In this document: piece by piece, positions 8,341 through 17,744 of the stretch | Layout: each line of letters begins with the position of its first letter | Position numbering within the stretch: the stretch's first letter is position 1 | NCBI RefSeq assembly: GCF_007858185.1 | Contig: NZ_VFES01000013.1 | Location: 158,291 to 222,290 of the forward strand | Length of the DNA stretch: 64,000 bases | Source of the DNA: Pseudomonas grimontii | GTDB lineage: Bacteria > Pseudomonadota > Gammaproteobacteria > Pseudomonadales > Pseudomonadaceae | Direction of reading: 5' to 3' | Notes under the pieces: generated by a model | What the model was told of the DNA's origin: nothing | Database searches by the model: none | What the model saw: the letters and a program-made list of their open reading frames with translations, nothing else | Position numbers and translations under genes: made by a program

Positions 8341-10652
8341 GGCGACGTTGGACCGACCTGCCGTTGCGCGGCAAGGCGCTGGTCGTGATTTCGCTGCCAC
8401 TGGTGGTGCTGTTGCTGTCGCTGGTGCTGATCTACACCACGGAGCGCCAGACCGCCCGCGCCGAAGAGGATGTGCGCCGCGTTTTGCGCGTGCAAAGCGA
8501 TATTCAGGCCGTGCATACCCTACTCGCGGAAGCCGCCGCCAGTGTGCGCGGTTACCTGCTCACCCGCCGCGAAGACTTCCTGCCCAGCTACCTGAACGCC
8601 AAGCCCCAGATCGAGTCAGCCTTGCTTCGACTGGACCGCAACGTACGCGATCAACGCGTGCGCGAGCAGCTCAGCGCGATCAAGCCGCTGATCGACGGCA
8701 AGATCGATGGGCTGGAGGACATGCTCAAGGACAGCCAGGCCACACCGGAGTCCATCAGTGCCATCCTGATCAGCAACAAGCACATCCTCGATGCCCTGCG
8801 CCAACACATCAGCACCATGCTGACCCTTGAAGAGTCGTTGCTGGCTGAACGCAGCGCCGCCGCGTCCGAAACCCGCCGACGCTTGTTGCTGTCCACCTGG
8901 CTGGCAGCGATCTGCGGACTGTTCGGGGCGATTGTCGCGGTGCTGTTTCTGTCCAAGGGCATTGTGGCCCGGGTGCAGAATGTGCAGCGCAATGCCCAGC
9001 GCCTGGCCCTGGGCTCGCCGCTGCTGCCACAGCCGCCGGAAAAAGACGAAATCGGCCAGTTGGGCACCAGCCTGGTGGAGGCCGGGTTATTGCTGGCCGA
9101 GCGCGAACGCGCCTTGCGCGACAACGAAGAACGCTTGCGGCTGATCATCGATGGGGTCAAGGACTACGGGATCTTCGCCCTCGACACGGCGGGCCATGTC
9201 ACCAGTTGGAACAATGGCGCCGAGCGGATCAAGGGCTATACCGAACAGGAGATCATCGGCCAGCATTTCTCGGTGTTCTACCTGCCCCAGGAATGCCCGC
9301 AGCACCCGGACATGGCGTTGCGCGAGGCCACCCACAACGGCGATTACACCGAAGAAGGCTGGCGCTGCCGCAAGGACGGCACGCGGTTCTGGGCCAGCGT
9401 GGTGATCACCGCGCAGTACGACGGCACCGGCGCCCTGCGCGGTTTTTCGAAGATCACCCGCGACATCACCGACCGCCGCGCGGCGGAGATCGCCCTGCGC
9501 ACCGCCCGCGAGGAAGCCGAACGCGCCAGCCGCGCCAAAAGCGAGTTCCTGTCGCGCATGAGCCATGAACTGCGGACCCCACTCAACTCGATCCTGGGTT
9601 TTGCGCAGTTGTTGGACATGGACGCGCCGAAGGCGCAAAAGGCCGATGTCGGTCACATTCTGCGCGCCGGCCAGCACCTGCTCACGCTGATCAACGAAGT
9701 GTTGGACATCGCCAAGATCGAGGCCGGAAGCCTGGCGTTGAATATCGTGCCGATCCCGCTGGCGGGCACCTTGCAAGAGGCGCTGACGCTGGTGTCGCCC
9801 ATGGCCGCCGACGCGGGCGTGCAGTTGCAGCCACTGCCGGCGCTGGCGGCGGATACGGGCATCGTTGCCGACCGCCAACGCCTGACCCAGGTGCTGCTGA
9901 ACCTGCTGTCCAACGCAATCAAATACAACCGGCGCGATGGCCAGGTGAGCATTGAGGTGGGCGTCCATGAGCAGCGTATCCGCGTGTCGGTGTGCGATAC
10001 CGGCAATGGCATCGCCGCCGATCATATCGGCCAGCTGTTCAAGCCTTTCGAACGCCTGGGGGCCGACCCGAATGTGGAAGGCAGCGGCCTGGGCCTGGCA
10101 CTGAGTAAAAGCCTGCTGGAAAACATGGACGGCCAACTCACGGTGCAGAGCCAACCCGGCATCGGCTCGCGCTTCAGCCTGGAACTGCCCTTCGTGCGCG
10201 TGGCGCAATCCCAGCCGATTGCCCTCCCCATCATCGACACCGAATTGAAGCGCCCTGCCCCCGTCATCAGCACCTTCGAGGGCAAGGTGTTGTGCATCGA
10301 AGACAACCTCTCCAGCCTGGCGCTGATCGAAACCCTGCTGCAACGGCGGCCGGGTATACGACTGCTGTCGAGCATGCAAGGCCAACTGGGCCTGGACCTC
10401 GCCGCGCAGCATGCGCCACAGCTGATTCTGCTGGATGTGTCCCTGCCGGACATGAATGGCTTGAAGGTGCTGCAACGCTTGCGCCAGTCACCGATCACCC
10501 GCGACACACCGGTACTGATGATCACCGCCGACGCCAGCGACCTTACCCGCCAGGCTTTGCAGGAAGCAGGCGCCACCGCGGTATTGAACAAACCGATCAA
10601 CGTGCCGGCGTTTCTCGCCCACCTCGACCAAGCTTTTCCGGAGCCCGCGTGA
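8337..10652 (+). CDS. Hybrid sensor histidine kinase (CHASE3-HAMP-PAS-HisKA-HATPase-REC)
   Basis: A 771-residue membrane kinase. One transmembrane helix at about residues 13-33, a CHASE3-like helical periplasmic domain to about 180 (HTLLAEAAASVRGYLLT is typical), a second helix at about 184-205, HAMP, then a PAS domain (DYGIFALDTAGHVTSWNNGA ... RRAAEIAL). The phosphoacceptor is His410 in SRMSHELRTPLNS; HATPase has NAIKYNRRDG and GSGLGLALS. A C-terminal receiver carries Asp700 in LILLDVSLPDMNG. It starts inside the stop of the regulator upstream and overlaps the receiver-only gene downstream, suggesting a shared phosphorelay. Confidence 0.9.
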   Translation: MRRRWTDLPLRGKALVVISLPLVVLLLSLVLIYTTERQTARAEEDVRRVLRVQSDIQAVHTLLAEAAASVRGYLLTRREDFLPSYLNAKPQIESALLRLDRNVRDQRVREQLSAIKPLIDGKIDGLEDMLKDSQATPESISAILISNKHILDALRQHISTMLTLEESLLAERSAAASETRRRLLLSTWLAAICGLFGAIVAVLFLSKGIVARVQNVQRNAQRLALGSPLLPQPPEKDEIGQLGTSLVEAGLLLAERERALRDNEERLRLIIDGVKDYGIFALDTAGHVTSWNNGAERIKGYTEQEIIGQHFSVFYLPQECPQHPDMALREATHNGDYTEEGWRCRKDGTRFWASVVITAQYDGTGALRGFSKITRDITDRRAAEIALRTAREEAERASRAKSEFLSRMSHELRTPLNSILGFAQLLDMDAPKAQKADVGHILRAGQHLLTLINEVLDIAKIEAGSLALNIVPIPLAGTLQEALTLVSPMAADAGVQLQPLPALAADTGIVADRQRLTQVLLNLLSNAIKYNRRDGQVSIEVGVHEQRIRVSVCDTGNGIAADHIGQLFKPFERLGADPNVEGSGLGLALSKSLLENMDGQLTVQSQPGIGSRFSLELPFVRVAQSQPIALPIIDTELKRPAPVISTFEGKVLCIEDNLSSLALIETLLQRRPGIRLLSSMQGQLGLDLAAQHAPQLILLDVSLPDMNGLKVLQRLRQSPITRDTPVLMITADASDLTRQALQEAGATAVLNKPINVPAFLAHLDQAFPEPA

Positions 10653-11119
10653 ACCTCGACCTGCGTATCCTGATCATCGATGACCAACGCCCGAACCTCG
10701 ACCTGGTGGAGCAACTGCTGGCGCGCGAAGGGCTCACCAACGTGCTGAGCAGCACCCAGCCGCTGCGCACCCTGGAGTTGTTCAACAGCTTCGAACCGGA
10801 CCTGGTGATCCTCGACCTGCACATGCCGGAGTTCGACGGCTTTGCGGTGCTGGAACAACTCAACCGGCGCATCCCCCAGGGTGAATACCTGCCGATCCTG
10901 GTGCTCACCGCCGACGCGACCCGCGACACGCGCCTGCGCGCCCTGGCCCTGGGCGCCCGGGACTTCATCAGCAAACCCCTGGACGCGCTGGAAACCATGC
11001 TGCGGGTGTGGAACCTGCTGGAAACCCGGGTGCTGTACAAGACCTTGCGCACGCTGGTGCCGGCGGATCAGATTGAGTTGTTGCAGCGCGGCGGTTCAAC
11101 GGCTATTCAGCGTCGCTAG
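10649..11119 (+). CDS. Receiver-domain response regulator without output domain
   Basis: A 156-residue protein starting at GTG 10649, which overlaps the TGA of the hybrid kinase (GTGA). It has LRILIIDDQ, phosphoacceptor Asp56 in LVILDLHMPEFDG, a Thr in LVLTADA and the conserved Lys in FISKPL, followed by about 35 helical residues (LETRVLYKTLRTLVPADQIE). There is no DNA-binding or enzymatic domain, so it would act as a phosphate carrier, sink or protein-interaction output. The short tail resembles the start of the helical linker found in HD-GYP or similar regulators, so loss of a longer C-terminus is possible. Confidence 0.85.
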   Translation: MNLDLRILIIDDQRPNLDLVEQLLAREGLTNVLSSTQPLRTLELFNSFEPDLVILDLHMPEFDGFAVLEQLNRRIPQGEYLPILVLTADATRDTRLRALALGARDFISKPLDALETMLRVWNLLETRVLYKTLRTLVPADQIELLQRGGSTAIQRR

Positions 11120-11257
11120 TATTCGAGCGGAGCGCGCCAGATGCGCTACGTCAGCGAGAAATGGCTGGCGGGGGTGTTCGCTGCAACAACGACCGGGCAT
11201 CGCACCGCTTCTGGCCTGAAGCACCAAGTGTTGCGAGCGCCGCAACAGTCTTTTGTC

Positions 11258-11343
11258 ATCAAGCCCATTGATAGCACCCTAACGAAACCCGCATGCTAGA
11301 GGGCTAATCCCGCGCTTATATCATTCCGAATGATAGTTACCTT
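11258..11343 (+). promoter_or_regulatory. Two LysR-type (MexT/nod-box-like) boxes upstream of the efflux operon
   Basis: Two similar dyads lie 62 bp apart: ATCA-agccc-ATTGAT-AG at 11258-11274 and ATCA-ttccg-AATGAT-AG at 11320-11336, the second followed by TTACC. Each contains T-N11-A, the LysR-family signature, and both resemble the MexT box remembered from P. aeruginosa, ATCA-N5-GTCGAT-N4-ACYAT. The rest of the 300-bp gap 11120-11419 shows no gene. Confidence 0.5.
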
Positions 11344-11419
11344 TGCTTCATTCGATTCGTGACATACCGCCTCGCCGCGCATGATCCGCCCATCTCAAAT
11401 ACATTGGCGGATGCACCTC

Positions 11420-12661
11420 ATGGAACAGTCACTCAAACATTTGCGCTTCCCCCTGGCGATCCTGGCCGTGGTGGTGATGAGCGCGTGCGGCAAGACCCCG
11501 GAACAAGCGGCCGCCATGCCAGCTGCGAAAGTCAGCGTAGCCAAGGTGCTTGAGCAGCCGGTCAACGAGTGGGATGAGTTCACCGGTCGCCTGGAAGCGC
11601 CCGAAACCGTACAGATTCGTCCACGGGTCTCTGGCCAGATTGACCAAGTCGCTTTCACCGAAGGCGCTTTGGTCAAGAAAGGCGACCTGCTGTTCCAGAT
11701 CGACCCGCGTCCGTTCCAGGCCGAAGTGCGCCGCCTGGAAGCCCAACTGGCTCAAACCAAAGCCGCCGCCACCCGCAGCGACAACGAAGCCCAGCGCGGC
11801 GAACGCCTGCGCCAGAGCAATGCGATCTCCGCCGAACTGGCCGATTCGCGCACCACCGCCGCCCAGGAAGCCCGCGCCGCCGTCGCCGGGATCCAGGCGC
11901 AGTTGGACCTGGCCAAGCTGAACCTGAGCTTCACCCGCGTGACCTCGCCGATCAGCGGCCGCGTCAGCCGCGCCGAAATCACCGCCGGCAACCTGGTGAC
12001 CGCCGACGTCACCGCGCTGACCAGCGTGGTCTCCACCGACAAGGTCTACGCCTACTTCGACGCCGATGAACGTGTGTACCTCAAGTACACCGAACTCGCG
12101 CGCCAAGGCCGCCGTGGCGCCACCACCCCGGTGTACCTGGGCCTGTCGAATGAAACCGGCAACCCGCATCTGGGCCAGATGAACTTCGTCGACAACCAGG
12201 TCAACCCGGCCACCGGCACCATCCGTGGGCGCGCCGTGTTCGACAACAGCAAGGGCGAATACACCCCTGGCCTGTATGCGCGCCTGAAACTGGTCGGCAG
12301 CGGCACCTACTCCGCCGTGCTGATCAACGACGAGGCCGTCGGCACCGACCTGGGCAAGAAGTTCGTGCTGGTGATGGAAGGCGACAAGCCGGCGTATCGC
12401 GCGGTGGAACTGGGGCCGAAGATTGAAGGCTTGCGCATCGTGCGCAGCGGCCTGAACAAGGACGACACCATTATCGTCAAGGGCCTGCAACGTGCGCGTC
12501 CCGGCTCGCCGGTCGCCCCGGAAACCATCCCGATGGCCAGCAAGGAAACCCTCGCCGCCTTGGCCCAACAACGACAAGCGCTTGAAGCCAGCAACCTGGA
12601 GCAAGTGGCGCCGGAAAAAACCGCGCCCAAGCTCGCAGCCGTTGCGACTCCACGCGGTTAA
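11420..12661 (+). CDS. mexE: RND efflux pump periplasmic adaptor, MexE-type
   Basis: A 413-residue membrane-fusion protein from ATG 11420; in-frame starts exist at 11381 and 11411, but 11420 gives the best lipoprotein signal (hydrophobic run ending VVMSAC, lipobox Cys). The adaptor shows the usual hairpin arrangement: IRPRVSGQIDQVAFTEGALV lipoyl half, a coiled-coil (LEAQLAQTKAAATRSDNEA ... IQAQLDLAKLNLSFTRV), the second lipoyl half ISGRVSRAEITAGNLV, and a beta-barrel (VNPATGTIRGRAVFDN). It bridges the inner-membrane RND pump and outer-membrane channel encoded next. Gene order and sequence fit MexEF-OprN rather than MexAB-type systems. The mexE name is by similarity. Confidence 0.85.
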   Translation: MEQSLKHLRFPLAILAVVVMSACGKTPEQAAAMPAAKVSVAKVLEQPVNEWDEFTGRLEAPETVQIRPRVSGQIDQVAFTEGALVKKGDLLFQIDPRPFQAEVRRLEAQLAQTKAAATRSDNEAQRGERLRQSNAISAELADSRTTAAQEARAAVAGIQAQLDLAKLNLSFTRVTSPISGRVSRAEITAGNLVTADVTALTSVVSTDKVYAYFDADERVYLKYTELARQGRRGATTPVYLGLSNETGNPHLGQMNFVDNQVNPATGTIRGRAVFDNSKGEYTPGLYARLKLVGSGTYSAVLINDEAVGTDLGKKFVLVMEGDKPAYRAVELGPKIEGLRIVRSGLNKDDTIIVKGLQRARPGSPVAPETIPMASKETLAALAQQRQALEASNLEQVAPEKTAPKLAAVATPRG

Positions 12662-12676
12662 GGGATACGACTCAAG

Positions 12677-15600
12677 ATGAATTTTTCCAAGTTCTTCATT
12701 TCGCGGCCGATCTTCGCAGCAGTGCTGTCGCTGCTGATCCTGATCGCCGGTGCGATCTCGCTGTTCCAATTGCCGATCAGCGAATACCCGGAAGTGGTGC
12801 CGCCGACCGTGGTGGTACGCGCCAACTTCCCGGGCGCCAACCCCAAGGTCATCGGTGAAACCGTGGCCGCGCCGTTGGAGCAAGCCATCACCGGCGTGGA
12901 GGGCATGCTGTACATGTCCTCGCAGTCGACCGCCGACGGCAAGCTGACCCTGACCATCACCTTCGCCCTGGGCACCGACCTGGACAACGCGCAGGTGCAG
13001 GTGCAAAACCGCGTGACGCGAACTCAGCCAAAACTGCCTGAAGAAGTGACGCGCATCGGTATTACCGTGGACAAGGCCTCCCCCGACCTGACCATGGTGG
13101 TGCACTTGACCTCCCCGGATCAGCGCTACGACATGCTGTACCTGTCCAACTACGCGATCCTCAATATCAAGGATGAGCTGGCCCGCTTGGGCGGCGTCGG
13201 CGACGTGCAGTTGTTCGGCATGGGCGATTACTCCCTGCGTGTATGGCTGGATCCGAACAAGACCGCCTCGCGCAACCTGACCGCGACCGATGTGGTCACC
13301 GCGATCCGCGAGCAGAACCGCCAGGTGGCAGCCGGTGCCCTGGGCGCGCAGCCTGCGCCGAGTGATACCAGCTTCCAGCTGTCGGTGAATACCCAGGGCC
13401 GCCTGGTCACCGAGGAAGAGTTCGAGAACATTGTGATCCGCGCCGGCGCCAACGGTGAAATCACGCGCCTCAAGGACATCGCCCGGGTCGAACTGGGCTC
13501 CAGCCAATACGCACTGCGCTCGCTGATCGATAACCAGCCGGCCGTCGCGATTCCGATTTTCCAGCGTCCCGGCTCCAATGCCATCGACATCTCCAACGAT
13601 GTACGCAGCAAGATGGCCGAGCTGAAAAAGAGCTTCCCGGCGGGCATGGATTACCGCATCGCCTATGACCCGACGATCTTTGTGCGCGGCTCCATCGAAG
13701 CGGTGGTGCACACCCTGTTCGAAGCACTGATCCTCGTGGTGCTGGTGGTGATCCTGTTCCTGCAGACCTGGCGCGCCTCGATCATTCCGTTGGTGGCGGT
13801 GCCGGTATCGTTGATCGGTACGTTCGCGGTGATGCACCTGTTCGGGTTCTCGCTCAACGCGCTGTCGCTGTTCGGATTGGTACTGGCCATCGGTATCGTG
13901 GTGGACGACGCCATCGTGGTGGTGGAGAACGTCGAACGTAATATCGAGCTGGGCCTGGAGCCGTTCCCGGCGACTGAAAAAGCCATGAGTGAAGTGACCG
14001 GCCCGATCATCGCCACGGCGCTGGTGCTGTGTGCGGTGTTCATTCCAGCCGCGTTTATCAGTGGCTTGACCGGGCAGTTCTACAAACAGTTCGCCTTGAC
14101 CATTGCGATCTCTACGGTGATCTCGGCGTTCAACTCGCTGACCCTGTCCCCTGCCCTGGCCGCCGTGTTGCTGCGCGGTCACGACGCACCGAAGGATCGT
14201 TTCTCGAAGGTCCTCGACAAGCTCCTCGGTGGCTGGCTGTTCCGTCCGTTCAACCGCTTTTTCGAAAAGTCCAGCCATGGCTACGTGAGTACCGTACGCC
14301 GGGTGATTCGCGGCACGGGCATTGCCCTGTTCGTGTACGCCGGCCTGATGGTGCTGACCTTCTTCGGGTTTGCCCACACCCCGACGGGCTTCGTACCGGC
14401 CCAGGACAAGCAATACCTGGTGGCCTTCGCCCAACTGCCCGACGCTGCGAGCCTGGACCGCACCGAAAACGTGATGAAGCGCATGTCGGAGATCGCCCTG
14501 AAACAGCCCGGCGTGGAAAGCGCGATCGCGTTCCCCGGCCTGTCGATCAACGGGTTCACCAACAGCCCGAACAGCGGCATCGTGTTCGTGACCTTGAAGC
14601 CGTTTGATGAGCGTAAAGACGCGAGCATGTCCGCCGGTGCGATTGCCGGTGCGCTGAACGGCCAGTACGCCAACATCGAAGAAGCCTACATGGCGATCTT
14701 CCCGCCGCCGCCGGTACAAGGCCTGGGCACCATCGGCGGGTTCCGCCTGCAGATCGAAGACCGTGGCAACCTGGGGTATGACGAGCTGTACAAAGAAGTG
14801 CAGAACGTCATCACCAAGAGCCGTGGCGTGCCCGAGTTGTTCGGCCTGTTCACCAGCTACACGGTCAACGTGCCCCAGGTCGATGCCGCCATCGACCGCG
14901 AAAAGGCCAAGACCCACGGCGTGGCGATCAGCGACATCTTCGACACCCTGCAGGTCTACCTGGGCTCGCTGTATGCCAACGACTTCAACCGCTTCGGGCG
15001 GACCTATCAGGTCAACGTGCAGGCTGAGCAACAGTTCCGCCAGGACTCCGACCAGATCGGCCAGCTGAAAGTGCGCAATAACAAGGGCGAGATGATCCCG
15101 CTGGCGACCTTTATCAAGGTCAGCGACACCTCGGGCCCGGACCGCGTGATGCACTACAACGGCTTTATCACCGCCGAAATCAACGGCAACGCGGCACCGG
15201 GCTACAGCTCCGGCCAGGCCCAGGCAGCGATTGAAAAACTGTTGAAGGATGAACTGCCCAACGGCATGACCTACGAGTGGACCGATTTGACCTATCAGCA
15301 AATCCTCTCGGGCAACACTGCGCTGTTCGTGTTCCCACTCTGCGTACTGCTGGCGTTCCTGGTACTGGCCGCCCAATACGAAAGCTGGAGCCTGCCACTG
15401 GCGGTGATCCTGATCGTACCGATGACGCTGCTGTCGGCCATCACCGGGGTGATCATCTCGGGCGGCGACAACAACATCTTCACCCAGATCGGCCTGATCG
15501 TACTGGTGGGCCTGGCATGTAAGAACGCGATTCTGATCGTCGAATTCGCCAAGGACAAACAGCAGGAAGGCCTCGACCCGCTCGCCGCGGTACTGGAAGC

Positions 15601-15856
15601 CTGCCGCCTGCGTCTGCGGCCGATCCTGATGACCTCGTTCGCTTTCATCATGGGTGTGGTGCCACTGGTGTTGTCCAGCGGTGCCGGTGCCGAGATGCGG
15701 CATGCCATGGGCGTGGCGGTGTTCTCCGGGATGATCGGGGTGACCTTCTTCGGTCTGTTGCTGACGCCAGTGTTCTACGTACTGATCCGTCGCTATGTGG
15801 AGCGCAGCGAAGCGCGCAAAGCGGCCAAGGCCTTGAAGCTGGAGACACAGCAATGA
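12677..15856 (+). CDS. mexF: RND multidrug efflux permease, MexF-type
   Basis: A 1059-residue inner-membrane proton/drug antiporter of the HAE1 family. It begins MNFSKFFISRPIFAAVLSLL (first membrane helix) and has GxxxDD-type motif D residues in LAIGIVVDDAIVVVENVER (helix 4 proton relay), two large periplasmic loops, and a second repeat with GLIVLVGLACKNAILIVEFA. The length and the C-terminal LIRRYVERSEARKAAK are typical of MexF. It starts 15 bp after mexE and overlaps the outer-membrane gene by ATGA. Substrates of the family include chloramphenicol, fluoroquinolones, trimethoprim and signalling precursors, but specificity here is inferred. Confidence 0.92.
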   Translation: MNFSKFFISRPIFAAVLSLLILIAGAISLFQLPISEYPEVVPPTVVVRANFPGANPKVIGETVAAPLEQAITGVEGMLYMSSQSTADGKLTLTITFALGTDLDNAQVQVQNRVTRTQPKLPEEVTRIGITVDKASPDLTMVVHLTSPDQRYDMLYLSNYAILNIKDELARLGGVGDVQLFGMGDYSLRVWLDPNKTASRNLTATDVVTAIREQNRQVAAGALGAQPAPSDTSFQLSVNTQGRLVTEEEFENIVIRAGANGEITRLKDIARVELGSSQYALRSLIDNQPAVAIPIFQRPGSNAIDISNDVRSKMAELKKSFPAGMDYRIAYDPTIFVRGSIEAVVHTLFEALILVVLVVILFLQTWRASIIPLVAVPVSLIGTFAVMHLFGFSLNALSLFGLVLAIGIVVDDAIVVVENVERNIELGLEPFPATEKAMSEVTGPIIATALVLCAVFIPAAFISGLTGQFYKQFALTIAISTVISAFNSLTLSPALAAVLLRGHDAPKDRFSKVLDKLLGGWLFRPFNRFFEKSSHGYVSTVRRVIRGTGIALFVYAGLMVLTFFGFAHTPTGFVPAQDKQYLVAFAQLPDAASLDRTENVMKRMSEIALKQPGVESAIAFPGLSINGFTNSPNSGIVFVTLKPFDERKDASMSAGAIAGALNGQYANIEEAYMAIFPPPPVQGLGTIGGFRLQIEDRGNLGYDELYKEVQNVITKSRGVPELFGLFTSYTVNVPQVDAAIDREKAKTHGVAISDIFDTLQVYLGSLYANDFNRFGRTYQVNVQAEQQFRQDSDQIGQLKVRNNKGEMIPLATFIKVSDTSGPDRVMHYNGFITAEINGNAAPGYSSGQAQAAIEKLLKDELPNGMTYEWTDLTYQQILSGNTALFVFPLCVLLAFLVLAAQYESWSLPLAVILIVPMTLLSAITGVIISGGDNNIFTQIGLIVLVGLACKNAILIVEFAKDKQQEGLDPLAAVLEACRLRLRPILMTSFAFIMGVVPLVLSSGAGAEMRHAMGVAVFSGMIGVTFFGLLLTPVFYVLIRRYVERSEARKAAKALKLETQQ

Positions 15857-17268
15857 GTGTGAAAGTATTCCTGCCGAGCTTGCTGGTACTGGCGCTGAGC
15901 GCCTGTGCCGTGGGCCCGGACTACCAGACCCAGACCCCGGAGGCGGCGAATATCACCGCCGCCGCGGATGCCAAGCAGTATGACCACGCCAAGTTCGAAG
16001 GCATCTGGTGGCAGCAGTTCGACGACCCGACCCTCAACCAGTTGGTCACACAATCGCTGCAAGGCAACCGTGATTTGCGCGTGGCGTTTGCCCGTCTGCG
16101 CGCTGCTCGTGCAATCCGCGATGACGCCAGCAACGATGCCATGCCGACGATTACCAGCCGCGTCAGCAGCGACCAGGGCAAGGGCCAGATCCCGGGCCAG
16201 ACCACCCGCCGCGTGAAGACCGAGCGTTACGACCTGGGCCTGGACATGGCCTGGGAACTGGACCTGTTCGGGCGCATCCAGCGCAACCTGGAAGCCACCG
16301 ACGCCGACCAGCAGGCCGCCGAGGCCGACCTGTACCAACTGCAAGTCACCCTGATTGCCGAACTGGTGGACGCCTACGGTCAACTGCGCGGCGCGCAACT
16401 GCGTGAACGTATTGCCCTCGACAACCTGAAGAACCAGCAGGACTCGCGCACCATCACCGTCAGCCTGCGCGACGCCGGTGTGGGTGACCAACTCGATGTG
16501 GAGCGCGCCGACGCACGCCTCGCGGCCGTGGAAGCCAGCGTGCCGCAACTGCAAGCCGAACAGGTGCGTGAGCGTAACCGCATCGCCACCCTCCTCGGCC
16601 AGCGTCCCGACAAGCTGAGCGTGGACCTGGGCCCGAAAGACCTGCCGGCGATTGCCAAGGCGTTGCCGATCGGTGACCCAGGGCAACTGCTGCAACGGCG
16701 CCCGGACATCCTCAGCGCCGAACGCAAACTGGCCGCCGCCACCGCGCGTATCGGCGTGGCCAAGGCCGACCTGTTCCCACGGGTCAGCCTCAGCGGCTTC
16801 CTCGGCTTTACCGCCGGGCGCGGTTCGCAGATCGGTTCGTCTGCCGCAAATGCCTGGGCCCTTGGCCCTAGCATCACCTGGGCGGCATTCGACCTGGGCA
16901 GCGTACGTGCTCGCCTGCGTGGCGCAGACGCCGAAGCCGATGGCGCCCTGGCGAGCTACGAGCAACAAGTGCTGCTGGCGCTGGAAGAGTCCGAGAATGC
17001 CTTCAGTGATTACGGCAAGCGTCAGCAACGCCTGGTCTCGCTGATCCGTCAAAGCGAATCCAGCCGCGCCGCCGCCAACCTCGCCGCGATCCGCTACCGC
17101 GAAGGCACCGTGGACTTCCTCGTCCTGCTCGACGCCCAACGCGAACGCCTGGCCGCCGAAGACTCACAGGCCCAGGCCGAAGTGGACCTGTATCGCGGGA
17201 TTGTGGCGATCTACAAGGCGCTGGGGGGTGGCTGGAAGCCAGACACCGTCGTGGCGACTGCCAAGTAA
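15853..17268 (+). CDS. oprN: RND efflux outer-membrane lipoprotein, OprN/NodT family
   Basis: A 471-residue TolC-like channel. It has a lipoprotein signal ending ALSACAVGPDYQTQ, then two OEP repeats: FEGIWWQQFDDPTLNQLV with an alpha-hairpin, and LLQRRPDILSAERKLAAATA with a second hairpin and a C-terminal helix. These are the diagnostic features of NodT/OprM lipoproteins. It is translationally coupled to mexF (ATGA overlap) and followed by a strong terminator at 17310, so the three genes form a self-contained operon that exports drugs from the inner membrane to the outside. Confidence 0.9.
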   Translation: MSVKVFLPSLLVLALSACAVGPDYQTQTPEAANITAAADAKQYDHAKFEGIWWQQFDDPTLNQLVTQSLQGNRDLRVAFARLRAARAIRDDASNDAMPTITSRVSSDQGKGQIPGQTTRRVKTERYDLGLDMAWELDLFGRIQRNLEATDADQQAAEADLYQLQVTLIAELVDAYGQLRGAQLRERIALDNLKNQQDSRTITVSLRDAGVGDQLDVERADARLAAVEASVPQLQAEQVRERNRIATLLGQRPDKLSVDLGPKDLPAIAKALPIGDPGQLLQRRPDILSAERKLAAATARIGVAKADLFPRVSLSGFLGFTAGRGSQIGSSAANAWALGPSITWAAFDLGSVRARLRGADAEADGALASYEQQVLLALEESENAFSDYGKRQQRLVSLIRQSESSRAAANLAAIRYREGTVDFLVLLDAQRERLAAEDSQAQAEVDLYRGIVAIYKALGGGWKPDTVVATAK

Positions 17269-17309
17269 CGTAAAGAGCTCCTTTGGTTGGTCGCATCCAG
17301 CCAATTTTT

Positions 17310-17345
17310 AGCCCCGTGATCCATTCGGTCATGGGGCTTTTTTTT
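17310..17345 (+). terminator. Intrinsic terminator of the efflux operon
   Basis: AGCCCCGTGA at 17310-17319 pairs with TCATGGGGCT at 17329-17338 (one G-T pair), followed by an uninterrupted run of eight T from 17338. Confidence 0.88.
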
Positions 17346-17354
17346 GGTTTTTAA

Positions 17355-17744
17355 TTACGCGCTTAGCCATTTGTACAAGGTGTCGGCTATGGCAACCGAT
17401 ATAAAAATTATTCCCCCAATAGTCATTCCCTGAAGTACACGCTTTAGACCGCGGGGGAAATCCTGCACTTGCTGCCGGTCCACGATACCGCGCTTTATAT
17501 TCCACCACGGCATTGCAACCGTCGACATCACGACACACAGACGAACCATTCTTCCTCGAATCGAGTTGCCCCAGAACCCTTTACTAAAGGTGACAAGCTT
17601 GCATTTATTTAAACGTTCCTCCATTTCATCCAGTCGTCGATACATCAGAAAAATGCCTACGACATCGATAACAAGGACAACAAACATGATGCCCGCACTA
17701 AACCAGAACTTCAGAGGTAGATTAAGTAAGTAGTCAGTATTCAT
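17355..17744 (-). CDS. Small two-helix membrane protein, candidate immunity protein
   Basis: A 129-residue protein with one membrane segment near the start (LKFWFSAGIMFVVLVIDVVGIFLMY cut here as residues about 11-36) and another near the end (about 106-124, MTIGGIIFISVAIAD). Between them is a basic cytoplasmic stretch. A GGGGAG ribosome-binding site lies 8 bp before ATG 17744, and the gene overlaps the end of the upstream 315-residue gene by 11 bp, so the two are co-translated. I do not recognise the family. Membrane-spanning proteins immediately downstream of pore-forming toxins are commonly immunity proteins, and the partner and adjacent vgrG remnant make that the best guess. Confidence 0.55.
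   Translation of the reverse strand: MNTDYLLNLPLKFWFSAGIMFVVLVIDVVGIFLMYRRLDEMEERLNKCKLVTFSKGFWGNSIRGRMVRLCVVMSTVAMPWWNIKRGIVDRQQVQDFPRGLKRVLQGMTIGGIIFISVAIADTLYKWLSA

Noticed and set aside
11429..15853. 1474-codon open frame on the minus strand
   Set aside because: It lies entirely antisense to mexE and mexF, is rich in His, Gln and Gly as expected for the complement of high-GC codons, and has no recognisable domain.
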